Below are positions 1-5,478 of a DNA stretch of 7,506 nt, piece by piece. The stretch covers positions 1 to 7,506 of the forward strand of contig QNAG01000128.1 in assembly GCA_003641415.1 (NCBI GenBank), read 5' to 3'. Source of the stretch: Candidatus Zixiibacteriota bacterium. GTDB taxonomy: Bacteria > Zixibacteria > MSB-5A5 > GN15 > FEB-12. The notes under the pieces are model-generated. The model saw only the letters and a list, made by a program, of their open reading frames with translations. It was not told the origin of the DNA and made no database searches. The number at the start of each line of letters is the position of its first letter. The stretch's first letter is position 1. A program made the position numbers and the translations under genes.

Positions 1-2
1 TC

Positions 3-95
3 TTTTTTGCTATGGTCAACTTCTCCATTATAGTGGCTTGGTATAAATATTTGACTAACCAAAAATATGTTCTCTGGGATGCTACCAAGCGATGA
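3..95 (+). CDS. C-terminus of a probable membrane GT2 glycosyltransferase (5' end outside window)
   Basis: Frame 3 is open from the left edge to a TGA at 93-95 and encodes about 30 residues. The first part is hydrophobic (FFAMVNFSIIVAWYKYL), as in a last transmembrane helix. It is followed by a short cytosolic-type tail that ends in WDATKR. A terminal helix followed by an aromatic-W-x-x-(T)-x-R tail is what I recall from membrane family-2 glycosyltransferases of the poly-beta-1,6-GlcNAc/cellulose synthase-like group. The identification rests on this short tail only. The stop overlaps the next start in an ATGA tetranucleotide (92-95), which is strong evidence that the frame is coding and belongs to the same operon, with translational coupling. 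No catalytic motif is visible because the rest lies outside the window. It could also be another multi-pass membrane protein of the cluster. Confidence 0.6.
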   Translation, partial: FFAMVNFSIIVAWYKYLTNQKYVLWDATKR

Positions 96-1234
96 AAGTA
101 TGTCACTTGATATCCGGTGACCTCTGGGCTGGGGCGGAAGTACAGGCGTTCACAATGATAAAGTCACTGGCAACCTTACCGGACATGGAGCTTTCAGCGA
201 TTATTCTCAACGAAGGTACACTGGCTAATAAACTTAAAGCAACGGGGATCAAGGTTACTGTCTGCGACGAATCCAGGTTATCCTTCATTAAACTGTATCG
301 CACGATCAATCAGATATTGAATAACGATCAGGTAGATATAGTACACAGCCATCGCTATAAGGAAAACATTCTGGCCGGATTGCTGAAACGTGCTGGAACT
401 GTTGGTCACTTGGTTAAAACGGTTCATGGTCTTTCTGAAGTGGTTGGGGTAAAACCTCAAATAAAGAGTCGTGTCTTCAGGATCATCGATGATTTTCTGA
501 CGCGTAGATACTTTGATAAAATTCTTCCAGTTTCTCATGATATTAAAAGAGTGCTACAACATCGTTTCGATCCTAGCCGTGTCATAACTATCCATAATGC
601 AATTGACCCCGACATAATTAAAATAATCCGCTCACCGGAAACGATAAGAGATGAGCTGGGGATAAAACCTGACCAACCAGTTATTGGGACTGCTGGCCGG
701 ATGGTGCCAATTAAGGGATACGACCAATTCCTTCAAACAGCTAAGATAATACTTGAATCATCGCCGGATACAATGTTTGTTATTGCTGGTGACGGTCCTC
801 TACTTGATGAGCTAAAACATCTGGCTTCAGAATTAGATATAGCCAATAAGGTTATCTTTACGGGTTTTCGTGAGGATATCATTGATCTGATTAACAGCTT
901 TGATCTGTTCTTGATGTCATCATATCATGAAGGGATTCCGATGGTAATACTTGAGGCTATGTCCCTTGGAAAAATGGTGGTTTCGTTTGATGTCGGCGGG
1001 ATCGGGGAGATTATAGATTCTGGCAGGTCTGGATTCCTGGTTAAAGCTGAGGATACGTCTGCTCTGGCTAATGCCTGCCTTGACATTATGGGCAACAATG
1101 AACTGAAAGAACAGATCGCATCGGCAGTTACAGATCGTATCAAAGATGAATTCTCAATCGACTCTCAGCGAGAAAGATTGGAGGAGATTTATAGCAGTTT
1201 AAATACAAGAACTCCTGTGAAGACTGATTTATGA
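92..1234 (+). CDS. GT4-family glycosyltransferase (GT-B fold)
   Basis: The 380-residue product has the usual length and layout of a retaining GT4 enzyme that transfers a sugar from a nucleotide donor at the cytoplasmic face. The N-terminal half starts with a beta strand and a substrate loop (HLISGDLWAGAEVQ, a GGxE-like motif at about residues 6-19). It also has the acceptor-domain signature VHSHRYKENILAGLL. The linker carries IHNAID (167-172). The donor-binding C-terminal half has GTAGRMVPIKGYDQF, FVIAGDGPL, VIFTGFREDI and then the EX7E motif, with E280 and E288 in HEGIPMVILEAM. There is no signal peptide or membrane helix, so the protein should be soluble or peripheral. The ATG at 92 is favoured because it forms an ATGA overlap with the upstream stop and places the first beta strand right at the N-terminus. 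The next gene follows after 20 bp, so the two are probably co-transcribed. Donor and acceptor sugars cannot be deduced. GC is about 41% in a mid-gene sample. Confidence 0.93.
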   Translation: MKVCHLISGDLWAGAEVQAFTMIKSLATLPDMELSAIILNEGTLANKLKATGIKVTVCDESRLSFIKLYRTINQILNNDQVDIVHSHRYKENILAGLLKRAGTVGHLVKTVHGLSEVVGVKPQIKSRVFRIIDDFLTRRYFDKILPVSHDIKRVLQHRFDPSRVITIHNAIDPDIIKIIRSPETIRDELGIKPDQPVIGTAGRMVPIKGYDQFLQTAKIILESSPDTMFVIAGDGPLLDELKHLASELDIANKVIFTGFREDIIDLINSFDLFLMSSYHEGIPMVILEAMSLGKMVVSFDVGGIGEIIDSGRSGFLVKAEDTSALANACLDIMGNNELKEQIASAVTDRIKDEFSIDSQRERLEEIYSSLNTRTPVKTDL

Positions 1235-1254
1235 ATTAGAGACGAACAAAACTC

Positions 1255-2487
1255 ATGAAAATCCTAATGATCACACACATATTACCATACCCACCACGAG
1301 GTGGTTGTGTTCAGAGAAACTTCAACCTGATCAAACAGGTGGCTGAACATCACGAATTACACTTGGTTACTTTTTACCGCCAGTCTCATTTGAAACCTCC
1401 AGAAAGCTTGGACGATTCAATTGGCGCTATGAGACAATACTGTAAGGAACTGCATGTTTTTCCTATCCCATCTGAGCATAGTCGGCTGAAATATTTCAAA
1501 ACTCTTTTCCTTAATCTGTTCTCTTCAGAGCCGTACTCATCCGCTATTTATCGTTCATCAGGTTTCAAAAGTAAGATTATTGAGATGATAGGAAGATATG
1601 ACTATGACGTGGTGGAGATCGGCGAGATAGGTTTGCTGAATTATGCCCGCCTTGCTTCGGATATTCCCAAATTATTGGTCCACCATAATATTGAATCCCA
1701 ATTGCTCTATCGTCGAGCGAAAGTTGCATCTAATCCGCTGGTGCAATTCTATATAAAACTTCAAGCCTATCGCACCGCCCGTTTTGAGCAAAGAGCAGGG
1801 GATTTAATTGAATGTCATACTACCTGCTCCGAGACCGACAGAGAGATTTTGCTGAAGATAAATCCAGCAGTAAAAGCCATAGTAGTTCCCAATGGCGTTG
1901 ACACTGATTTTTTTAAATCCACCAGGGAAGAGGTAGAACCAAACAGCCTGATATTTGTTGGTGGTTTAAGCTGGTTACCAAATCGAGATGCAATGATGTT
2001 TTTTATCAATGATATCTGGCCAATACTGAAACAAGAAATTCCTAATATAAAAATGACAGTAGTTGGTGGTAGCCCTCCCAACGAATTAACTACTCTATCT
2101 AAAAAAGACAGTAACTTTCTTGTAACCGGGTTTGTTGAAGATATTCGTTCCCTTATTTCCAGAGCTGCTATATATGTGGTGCCAATAAGAGTTGGCGGTG
2201 GCACCAGATTAAAAATTCTCGATGCTATGTCGATGGGAAAAGCGATTGTAAGCCACCCAATAGGTGCTGAAGGGATCAGTGTCACGGATGGCAAGGATAT
2301 CGTGATAGCAGAATCTGCTAAAGAAATTACAGCAAAAATTGTTGATCTCCTGCAAAATCCGGAGCGCCGTCGGCAAATTGAAATACACGCCCGTCAGACG
2401 GCTGAAAATATATATGACTGGAGAAAGATAGCTCCGGTTCTACTTAGGGCTTATACTGAACTTGCAGCTCTAAAAGGTAAACCATGA
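1255..2487 (+). CDS. GT4-like glycosyltransferase, resembling the exosortase-associated (TIGR03087-like) branch
   Basis: The 410-residue product is a GT-B glycosyltransferase. It opens with MKILMITHILPYPPRGG, the 'THxxPYPPxGG' start typical of this branch. A conserved VHHNIES segment follows in the acceptor domain. The linker carries VVPNGVDTDFF (N213-D216). The donor domain has FVGGLSWLPNRDAMMFF, IWPILKQEIPNIKMTVVGG, VTGFVEDIRSLISRA and VPIRVGGGTRLKILDAMSMGKAIVS. The usual EX7E pair of GT4 enzymes is degenerate here: the first position is G315 and the second is D323. This matches my recollection of the Glyco_trans_1_4 subgroup, so it does not by itself mean the enzyme is dead. No signal peptide or transmembrane segment is seen. 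The start is supported by the N-terminal strand, although the Shine-Dalgarno sequence is weak. The stop TGA at 2485-2487 lies in an ATGA that also opens the micro-ORF at 2484. GC is about 41% in a late-gene sample. Resemblance to the exosortase-linked family is from memory, and no exosortase is present in this window. Confidence 0.92.
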   Translation: MKILMITHILPYPPRGGCVQRNFNLIKQVAEHHELHLVTFYRQSHLKPPESLDDSIGAMRQYCKELHVFPIPSEHSRLKYFKTLFLNLFSSEPYSSAIYRSSGFKSKIIEMIGRYDYDVVEIGEIGLLNYARLASDIPKLLVHHNIESQLLYRRAKVASNPLVQFYIKLQAYRTARFEQRAGDLIECHTTCSETDREILLKINPAVKAIVVPNGVDTDFFKSTREEVEPNSLIFVGGLSWLPNRDAMMFFINDIWPILKQEIPNIKMTVVGGSPPNELTTLSKKDSNFLVTGFVEDIRSLISRAAIYVVPIRVGGGTRLKILDAMSMGKAIVSHPIGAEGISVTDGKDIVIAESAKEITAKIVDLLQNPERRRQIEIHARQTAENIYDWRKIAPVLLRAYTELAALKGKP

Positions 2488-2510
2488 TTCCCTGGGTTAA
2501 CAAAACTGTA

Positions 2511-2539
2511 TTGCCACTTAGAAAAACATACTATATAAT
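2511..2539 (+). promoter_or_regulatory. Sigma-70-type promoter for the third GT gene and the ligase gene
   Basis: TTGCCA at 2511-2516 matches the -35 consensus at 5 of 6 positions. TATAAT at 2534-2539 is a perfect -10 box, and the spacer is exactly 17 bp. Transcription would start near 2545-2548, just before the AGGAG at 2555-2559 and the GTG at 2570, giving a short leader of about 24 bases. It lies at the point where base composition changes, so the downstream genes may have arrived with their own promoter. It assumes E. coli-like primary sigma specificity, and AT-rich DNA yields such hits by chance. Confidence 0.55.
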
Positions 2540-2554
2540 ACATAGGATCGTTAC

Positions 2555-2559
2555 AGGAG
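2555..2559 (+). promoter_or_regulatory. Shine-Dalgarno site AGGAG that decides the GTG start at 2570
   Basis: AGGAG stands 10 bases before the GTG at 2570. This is slightly long but workable. It is the clearest ribosome binding site in the window and supports a GTG start over the internal ATG near 2612, which would remove the first beta strand of the protein. Confidence 0.6.
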
Positions 2560-2569
2560 AAATATTCAA

Positions 2570-3697
2570 GTGACATCAAAAATCAAGGTTCTCTATGTCC
2601 TGAACGAGTTTATGTATGGCTCGAAAGTGCGGCGATTGTGTGATCTCGTGAGCGGACTTGACAAAGACAAATTCCAACCGGAGGTATGCAGCTTTGATCT
2701 GGGGGACGAAGCAACCGGCGAGGTTGAAAAACTCAATGTTCCCATGTTCCGTCTCAGACTGGTCCCCGAGAAGACTTTGAATCCCATATTCATCGGTCAG
2801 TTTCTCAAAAGTCCTTTCCAGGTACTCAGGAAGAAATATGATATTGTCCATTCTCTCTGTTACCAGTCGGTGTTCACCGAACCGTTGATTATCAAGCTGT
2901 TTTCCAGGGCGAAGTTTATCTATACCAAAACAAATCTGGAGTGGGAGAACCACTATTTCAACTGGCAGTTGAAATCCAGACTGGCTGACCGGATCGTCAG
3001 CATCTCCTGCGCCACAGACAGGATTCTGATAGACAACGGCTTCAGCGACAAGATAGTAAAAATCTTCTCCGGGCTTGATCTGGACCGTTTCAAGATCCAG
3101 CCAGAAAAAAGAAAGACCCTCCGTGATGAGTGTGGGATATCAACCAATGCCCTGGTTTATGGTTGTGCGGCCCAGATTATTGAGCTTAAAGGACATCTTA
3201 CGCTGATCGAGGCGTTCAACTCTGTTGCTGAGAACCATGGCGATGCTCACTTGATGATCTGCGGCGGGAATCACGGTGATGCCTATTACCAGAAGGTTCT
3301 CGAAGCGATCAGCACCAGTCCGCACACAGACCGGATTCACATGCTGGGTACGGTGTCGGATATGGTCGGGTTCTATTCCGCAATTGACTGTTTTGTTCTT
3401 CCTAGCTGGAACGAAAACCTGGCTTACGTTTATATTGAGGCGATGAGCTGCGGTCGTCCGGTGATTGGCTGCCGGGACGGTGGCACGCTGGATATTATTA
3501 TGCATGATGAAACCGGCTATTTCGTCGGGGTAGCCGATGCTGCTGACCTGGCAAAAAAAATGAAGTACTACGTGGACAATCGCTCGGCTCTGATCGAACA
3601 CGGTAATGCTGGTAGATTGAGAGCCAAGAAGTTCTTTTCTAAAGAAGCGATGGTAAGAAAGCATGAGAACCTGTACGAGTCTTTACTCTCGCAATAA
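2570..3697 (+). CDS. GT4-family glycosyltransferase
   Basis: The 375-residue product is a GT-B glycosyltransferase acting in the cytoplasm on a nucleotide-sugar donor. From the N-terminus there is a first beta strand (KIKVLYVLNEF), YDIVHSLCYQSVFTEPLI in the acceptor domain, and a linker reading FSGLDLDRFK (about 166-175) in place of the common PNGVD. The donor domain has AAQIIELKGHLTLIEAF, HLMICGGNHGDAYY, IHMLGTVSDMVGFYSAIDCFVLPS and then the EX7E pair E282 and E290 in NENLAYVYIEAM. GRPVIGCRDGGTLDII follows. The glycine-rich N-terminal loop of typical GT4 proteins is poorly conserved (EFMYGSKVRR), which suggests a different acceptor. The GTG start is set by the AGGAG upstream. GC is about 47-49%, above the two preceding GT genes at about 41%, which hints at a separate origin. 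The ligase gene follows after 9 bp, so the two probably form one transcript, possibly from the promoter at 2511-2539. Substrates are unknown. Confidence 0.91.
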   Translation: MTSKIKVLYVLNEFMYGSKVRRLCDLVSGLDKDKFQPEVCSFDLGDEATGEVEKLNVPMFRLRLVPEKTLNPIFIGQFLKSPFQVLRKKYDIVHSLCYQSVFTEPLIIKLFSRAKFIYTKTNLEWENHYFNWQLKSRLADRIVSISCATDRILIDNGFSDKIVKIFSGLDLDRFKIQPEKRKTLRDECGISTNALVYGCAAQIIELKGHLTLIEAFNSVAENHGDAHLMICGGNHGDAYYQKVLEAISTSPHTDRIHMLGTVSDMVGFYSAIDCFVLPSWNENLAYVYIEAMSCGRPVIGCRDGGTLDIIMHDETGYFVGVADAADLAKKMKYYVDNRSALIEHGNAGRLRAKKFFSKEAMVRKHENLYESLLSQ

Positions 3698-3706
3698 CCG
3701 ATCAGA

Positions 3707-5104
3707 ATGAACAAGCTGATTACCCAAATATACGATCTCTGTCCGGCCTCCTTACAGAACTTGGCGATTACCCTCTACGGGCTCAAAATATACCGGCGGG
3801 AGTATGGGAAAAAACTCGATCAGCAACTCGCCCTGTTCGATCAGCAGGCCCGGTTTTCACCCGAAGAAATCAGGAATTATCAATCCGAAAAACTCAGGCT
3901 GATTATCAACCATGCGTATGAGTACGTCCCGTACTATCGCCGGGTAATGGACAAGCGGAAACTGAAGCCTGCCGATTTCAGATCAGTGGATGACCTGTAC
4001 AAGATGCCGGTTTTGCCCCGGGAGGAAGTCAAGAAACATGGAGCATCAATGATTTCCACAGCCTTCAAACGCTCCAGACTGATTGGCGGCCATACCAGCG
4101 GGACGACCGGGTCTCCGTTATCATTCTATTACGATAACCATTCCTGTCTTATAAAAACTGTAGTCGACTGGCGACAAAAGCGATGGGCCGGTATTAACGT
4201 GGGCGACAAAATCGCCTTCTTTCTCGGACGAGTAGTGGTTCCGGTCAGCAGGGCAAATCCCCCGTTCTGGCGTAAGAATATACTCTTGAACCACCTGTTC
4301 TTCTCAAGCTTTCACATGTCCAAAGAGAATATGAAGGCGTATGCCGATCAGTTGTTCAAGTTCCGGCCGCAGGCAGTGGAGGGGTACCCATCGACAATAT
4401 ACATTATTGCCAGTTACCTACTGAGCCAGAACCGGACGTACCCGGCGAAGGCCGTCTTCACCTCGTCCGAGACTCTATATCCGCAGCAGCGAGAAACGAT
4501 CGAGGAGGCGTTTGAATGTCGACTGTTCGATTTCTATGGCGCAGCCGAAAGAGTGATCTTTGCTACCGAGTGCGATCGGCATCGTGGGAAACATTTGAAT
4601 CTGGATTACGGCATAACTGAAATCCTGGGCGCCAACCAGGAACCGGCCAAACCGGGTGAGTTGGGGCGGATGGTTTCCACCGGCCTGCATAATCTCGCCA
4701 TGCCCTTGATCCGCTACCGCACCGATGATGTCAGTTCCCTCAGTACAGATTTGTGCCCATGCGGCTGTACTTTTCCACTCATGGCTGATGTCACCACAAA
4801 AGCTGAGGATATTATAACAACATTGGATGGTAGATATATCTCATCTTCCATACTGACTCATCCCTTCAAACCCCTGCAGGGAGTAGCTGAATCACAGATC
4901 ATTCAGGAGGATCGTGGCCATATCATAGTGAAGATCATAAAAACACCAGATTATAGGGAAAGGAATACAGAGTATCTCATTGGCGAGTTAAAAAACAGAA
5001 TTGGCAAAGATATGACAGTTGAGATTGAGTTTGTAGATTTAATTCCTCGCACTAAAGCGGGCAAATTTCGCTGGGTCATTTCGAAAGTACCTCTCGAATT
5101 TTAA
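3707..5104 (+). CDS. PaaK/CapK-type AMP-forming acyl ligase (phenylacetate-CoA ligase family, COG1541-like)
   Basis: The 465-residue product belongs to the adenylate-forming (ANL) superfamily. The family activates a carboxylate with ATP to an acyl-adenylate and usually passes it to CoA. Visible motifs are the nucleotide loop HTSGTTGSP (129-137), YGAAE (277-281), RYRTDDV (336-342) and the C-terminal PRTKAGKFRW with K453. A Cys/His-rich set (C289, H292, H296, then CPCGC at 350-354) resembles a structural metal site; that reading is inference. Length is normal for the family. Homologues are common in capsule and exopolysaccharide clusters, where the substrate is generally unknown; activation of phenylacetate should not be assumed. 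The start follows the previous stop by 9 bp with no good Shine-Dalgarno, so translation is likely coupled. Bases 4501-4800 are about 54% GC, but 4801-5100 only about 40%. The switch falls near residue 361, close to the hinge before the C-terminal lid domain. Confidence 0.9.
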   Translation: MNKLITQIYDLCPASLQNLAITLYGLKIYRREYGKKLDQQLALFDQQARFSPEEIRNYQSEKLRLIINHAYEYVPYYRRVMDKRKLKPADFRSVDDLYKMPVLPREEVKKHGASMISTAFKRSRLIGGHTSGTTGSPLSFYYDNHSCLIKTVVDWRQKRWAGINVGDKIAFFLGRVVVPVSRANPPFWRKNILLNHLFFSSFHMSKENMKAYADQLFKFRPQAVEGYPSTIYIIASYLLSQNRTYPAKAVFTSSETLYPQQRETIEEAFECRLFDFYGAAERVIFATECDRHRGKHLNLDYGITEILGANQEPAKPGELGRMVSTGLHNLAMPLIRYRTDDVSSLSTDLCPCGCTFPLMADVTTKAEDIITTLDGRYISSSILTHPFKPLQGVAESQIIQEDRGHIIVKIIKTPDYRERNTEYLIGELKNRIGKDMTVEIEFVDLIPRTKAGKFRWVISKVPLEF

Positions 5105-5306
5105 CCAAGTAGTTCAATAGTAAATTGTAAATTTTTTCCTTCAATCAAAAAAAACTACCCTTTAGCATTGTTGATCCGGATATTCTCAGGTAACAAATAG
5201 TTTAATCAATTGCGGTATTTAATGTCATCTGGTCACGCTTGGTACGCTTCTGACAAAAAAAAAGACAAACTGTAAAATTTGAACAGGTTAGAAAGTAATC
5301 TATTTA

Positions 5307-5335
5307 TTGCCAATAAACGATAACGCATTTAATAT
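5307..5335 (+). promoter_or_regulatory. Candidate sigma-70-type promoter for the beta-helix gene
   Basis: TTGCCA at 5307-5312 is the same -35 hexamer as in the promoter at 2511. It is followed after exactly 17 bp by TAATAT at 5330-5335, which matches the -10 consensus at 4 of 6 positions. The -10 box lies almost exactly in the spacer of the 10-bp inverted repeat at 5320-5346, the arrangement expected for a repressor operator. The predicted start near 5342 would give an untranslated leader of about 137 bases. The call is moderate to low because the -10 box is imperfect and the region is AT-rich. Confidence 0.35.
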
Positions 5336-5346
5336 CAATGCGTTAT
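5320..5346. repeat. Perfect 10-bp inverted repeat with 7-bp spacer (possible operator or stem-loop)
   Basis: ATAACGCATT (5320-5329) and AATGCGTTAT (5337-5346) are exact reverse complements around TAATATC. There is no T-tract after it on either strand, so it does not look like a terminator. The position overlapping the candidate -10 box and start site favours a protein-binding operator for a dimeric regulator. If transcription starts further upstream, it could instead fold as an RNA hairpin. Confidence 0.6.
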
Positions 5347-5373
5347 GACGACAGTAGAAAAGATAGCGGTTGG

Positions 5374-5386
5374 AGCAAATTTTGCT
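5374..5386. repeat. Short inverted repeat AGCAAA-T-TTTGCT
   Basis: Six-base arms (5374-5379 and 5381-5386) flank one base. With a 1-bp spacer it cannot form a normal RNA hairpin, so any role would be as a DNA-binding site. A repeat this short can arise by chance in AT-rich DNA. Confidence 0.25.
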
Positions 5387-5421
5387 TAAATAGTTGCCGA
5401 TAAAACAAATTAAGATCGTAA

Positions 5422-5438
5422 TACTATAAATAATAGTA
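5422..5438. repeat. Short inverted repeat TACTAT-AAATA-ATAGTA
   Basis: Six-base arms (5422-5427 and 5433-5438) flank five bases, about 40 bases before the beta-helix start codon. It could be a weak hairpin in the leader or a binding site. It also contains TATAAA, which has no suitably spaced -35 hexamer. Chance occurrence is likely in this AT-rich stretch. Confidence 0.2.
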
Positions 5439-5478
5439 GAACTAACCAGGAATTCAATCTGATAAATAGGAAACGCTT

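Larger units (their letters stand above)
2484..2573 (+). other. 29-codon micro-ORF stitched between two GT genes by ATGA and GTGA overlaps
   Basis: An ORF runs from ATG 2484-2486 to TGA 2571-2573. It begins MIPWVNKTVLPLRKTYYIIH and continues for nine more residues, ending in IFK. Its start overlaps the stop of the upstream gene (ATGA, 2484-2487), and its stop overlaps the GTG start of the downstream gene (GTGA, 2570-2573). It therefore fills the gap exactly, as a real operon gene would. The peptide is basic and partly hydrophobic, and I do not recognise it. It could be a remnant of a gene that lost its interior, a translated leader that couples the two genes, or chance. There is no clear Shine-Dalgarno site just before its ATG, although AAAGGTAAACC (2473-2483) contains a weak AGG. 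A sigma-70-like promoter also lies inside it, which could instead explain this stretch as purely regulatory. The region is only about 32% GC. Confidence 0.35.
5105..5478 (+). other. 374-bp AT-rich intergenic region, probably regulatory
   Basis: This stretch is about 31% GC and has no convincing gene on either strand. It separates the ligase gene from the beta-helix gene, so the latter is probably a separate transcription unit. It contains a candidate promoter (5307-5335), a perfect 10-bp inverted repeat (5320-5346), two smaller inverted repeats (5374-5386 and 5422-5438), A-tracts at 5147-5154 and 5255-5263, and a T-run at 5132-5137. I found no strong rho-independent terminator after the ligase. 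A 17-codon ORF at 5222-5275 (MSSGHAWYASDKKKDKL) has no support. No tRNA or mobile-element ends were recognised. Confidence 0.7.

Noticed and set aside
1231..1239. ATGAATTAG overlapping the stop of the first GT gene, as a start-stop element
   Set aside because: A two-codon ORF with no other signal is most simply a chance match at the gene end.
1815..2294. Long minus-strand open frame (159 codons) inside the second GT gene, and a similar 174-codon frame at 3140-3664
   Set aside because: Both lie antisense to genes with clear GT motifs, have no recognisable domain and no upstream signals. They are shadow frames.
5115..5137. Possible terminator after the ligase: CAAT/ATTG stem followed by six T
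   Set aside because: The stem is only 4 bp and AT-rich, and it is separated from the T-run, too weak to call a rho-independent terminator.
5108..5158. GTAGTT and AACTAC as a long-range inverted repeat next to an A-tract
   Set aside because: Six-base arms with a loop of nearly 40 bases are expected by chance.
5222..5275. 17-codon ORF (MSSGHAWYASDKKKDKL) in the intergenic region
   Set aside because: It is very short, has no ribosome binding site, lies in AT-rich non-coding DNA and resembles nothing I recognise.
5394..5430. TTGCCG (5394-5399) with TATAAA (5425-5430) as an alternative promoter for the beta-helix gene
   Set aside because: The spacing of 25 bp is too long for a sigma-70 promoter, and no better-spaced -35 hexamer is present for this TATAAA.
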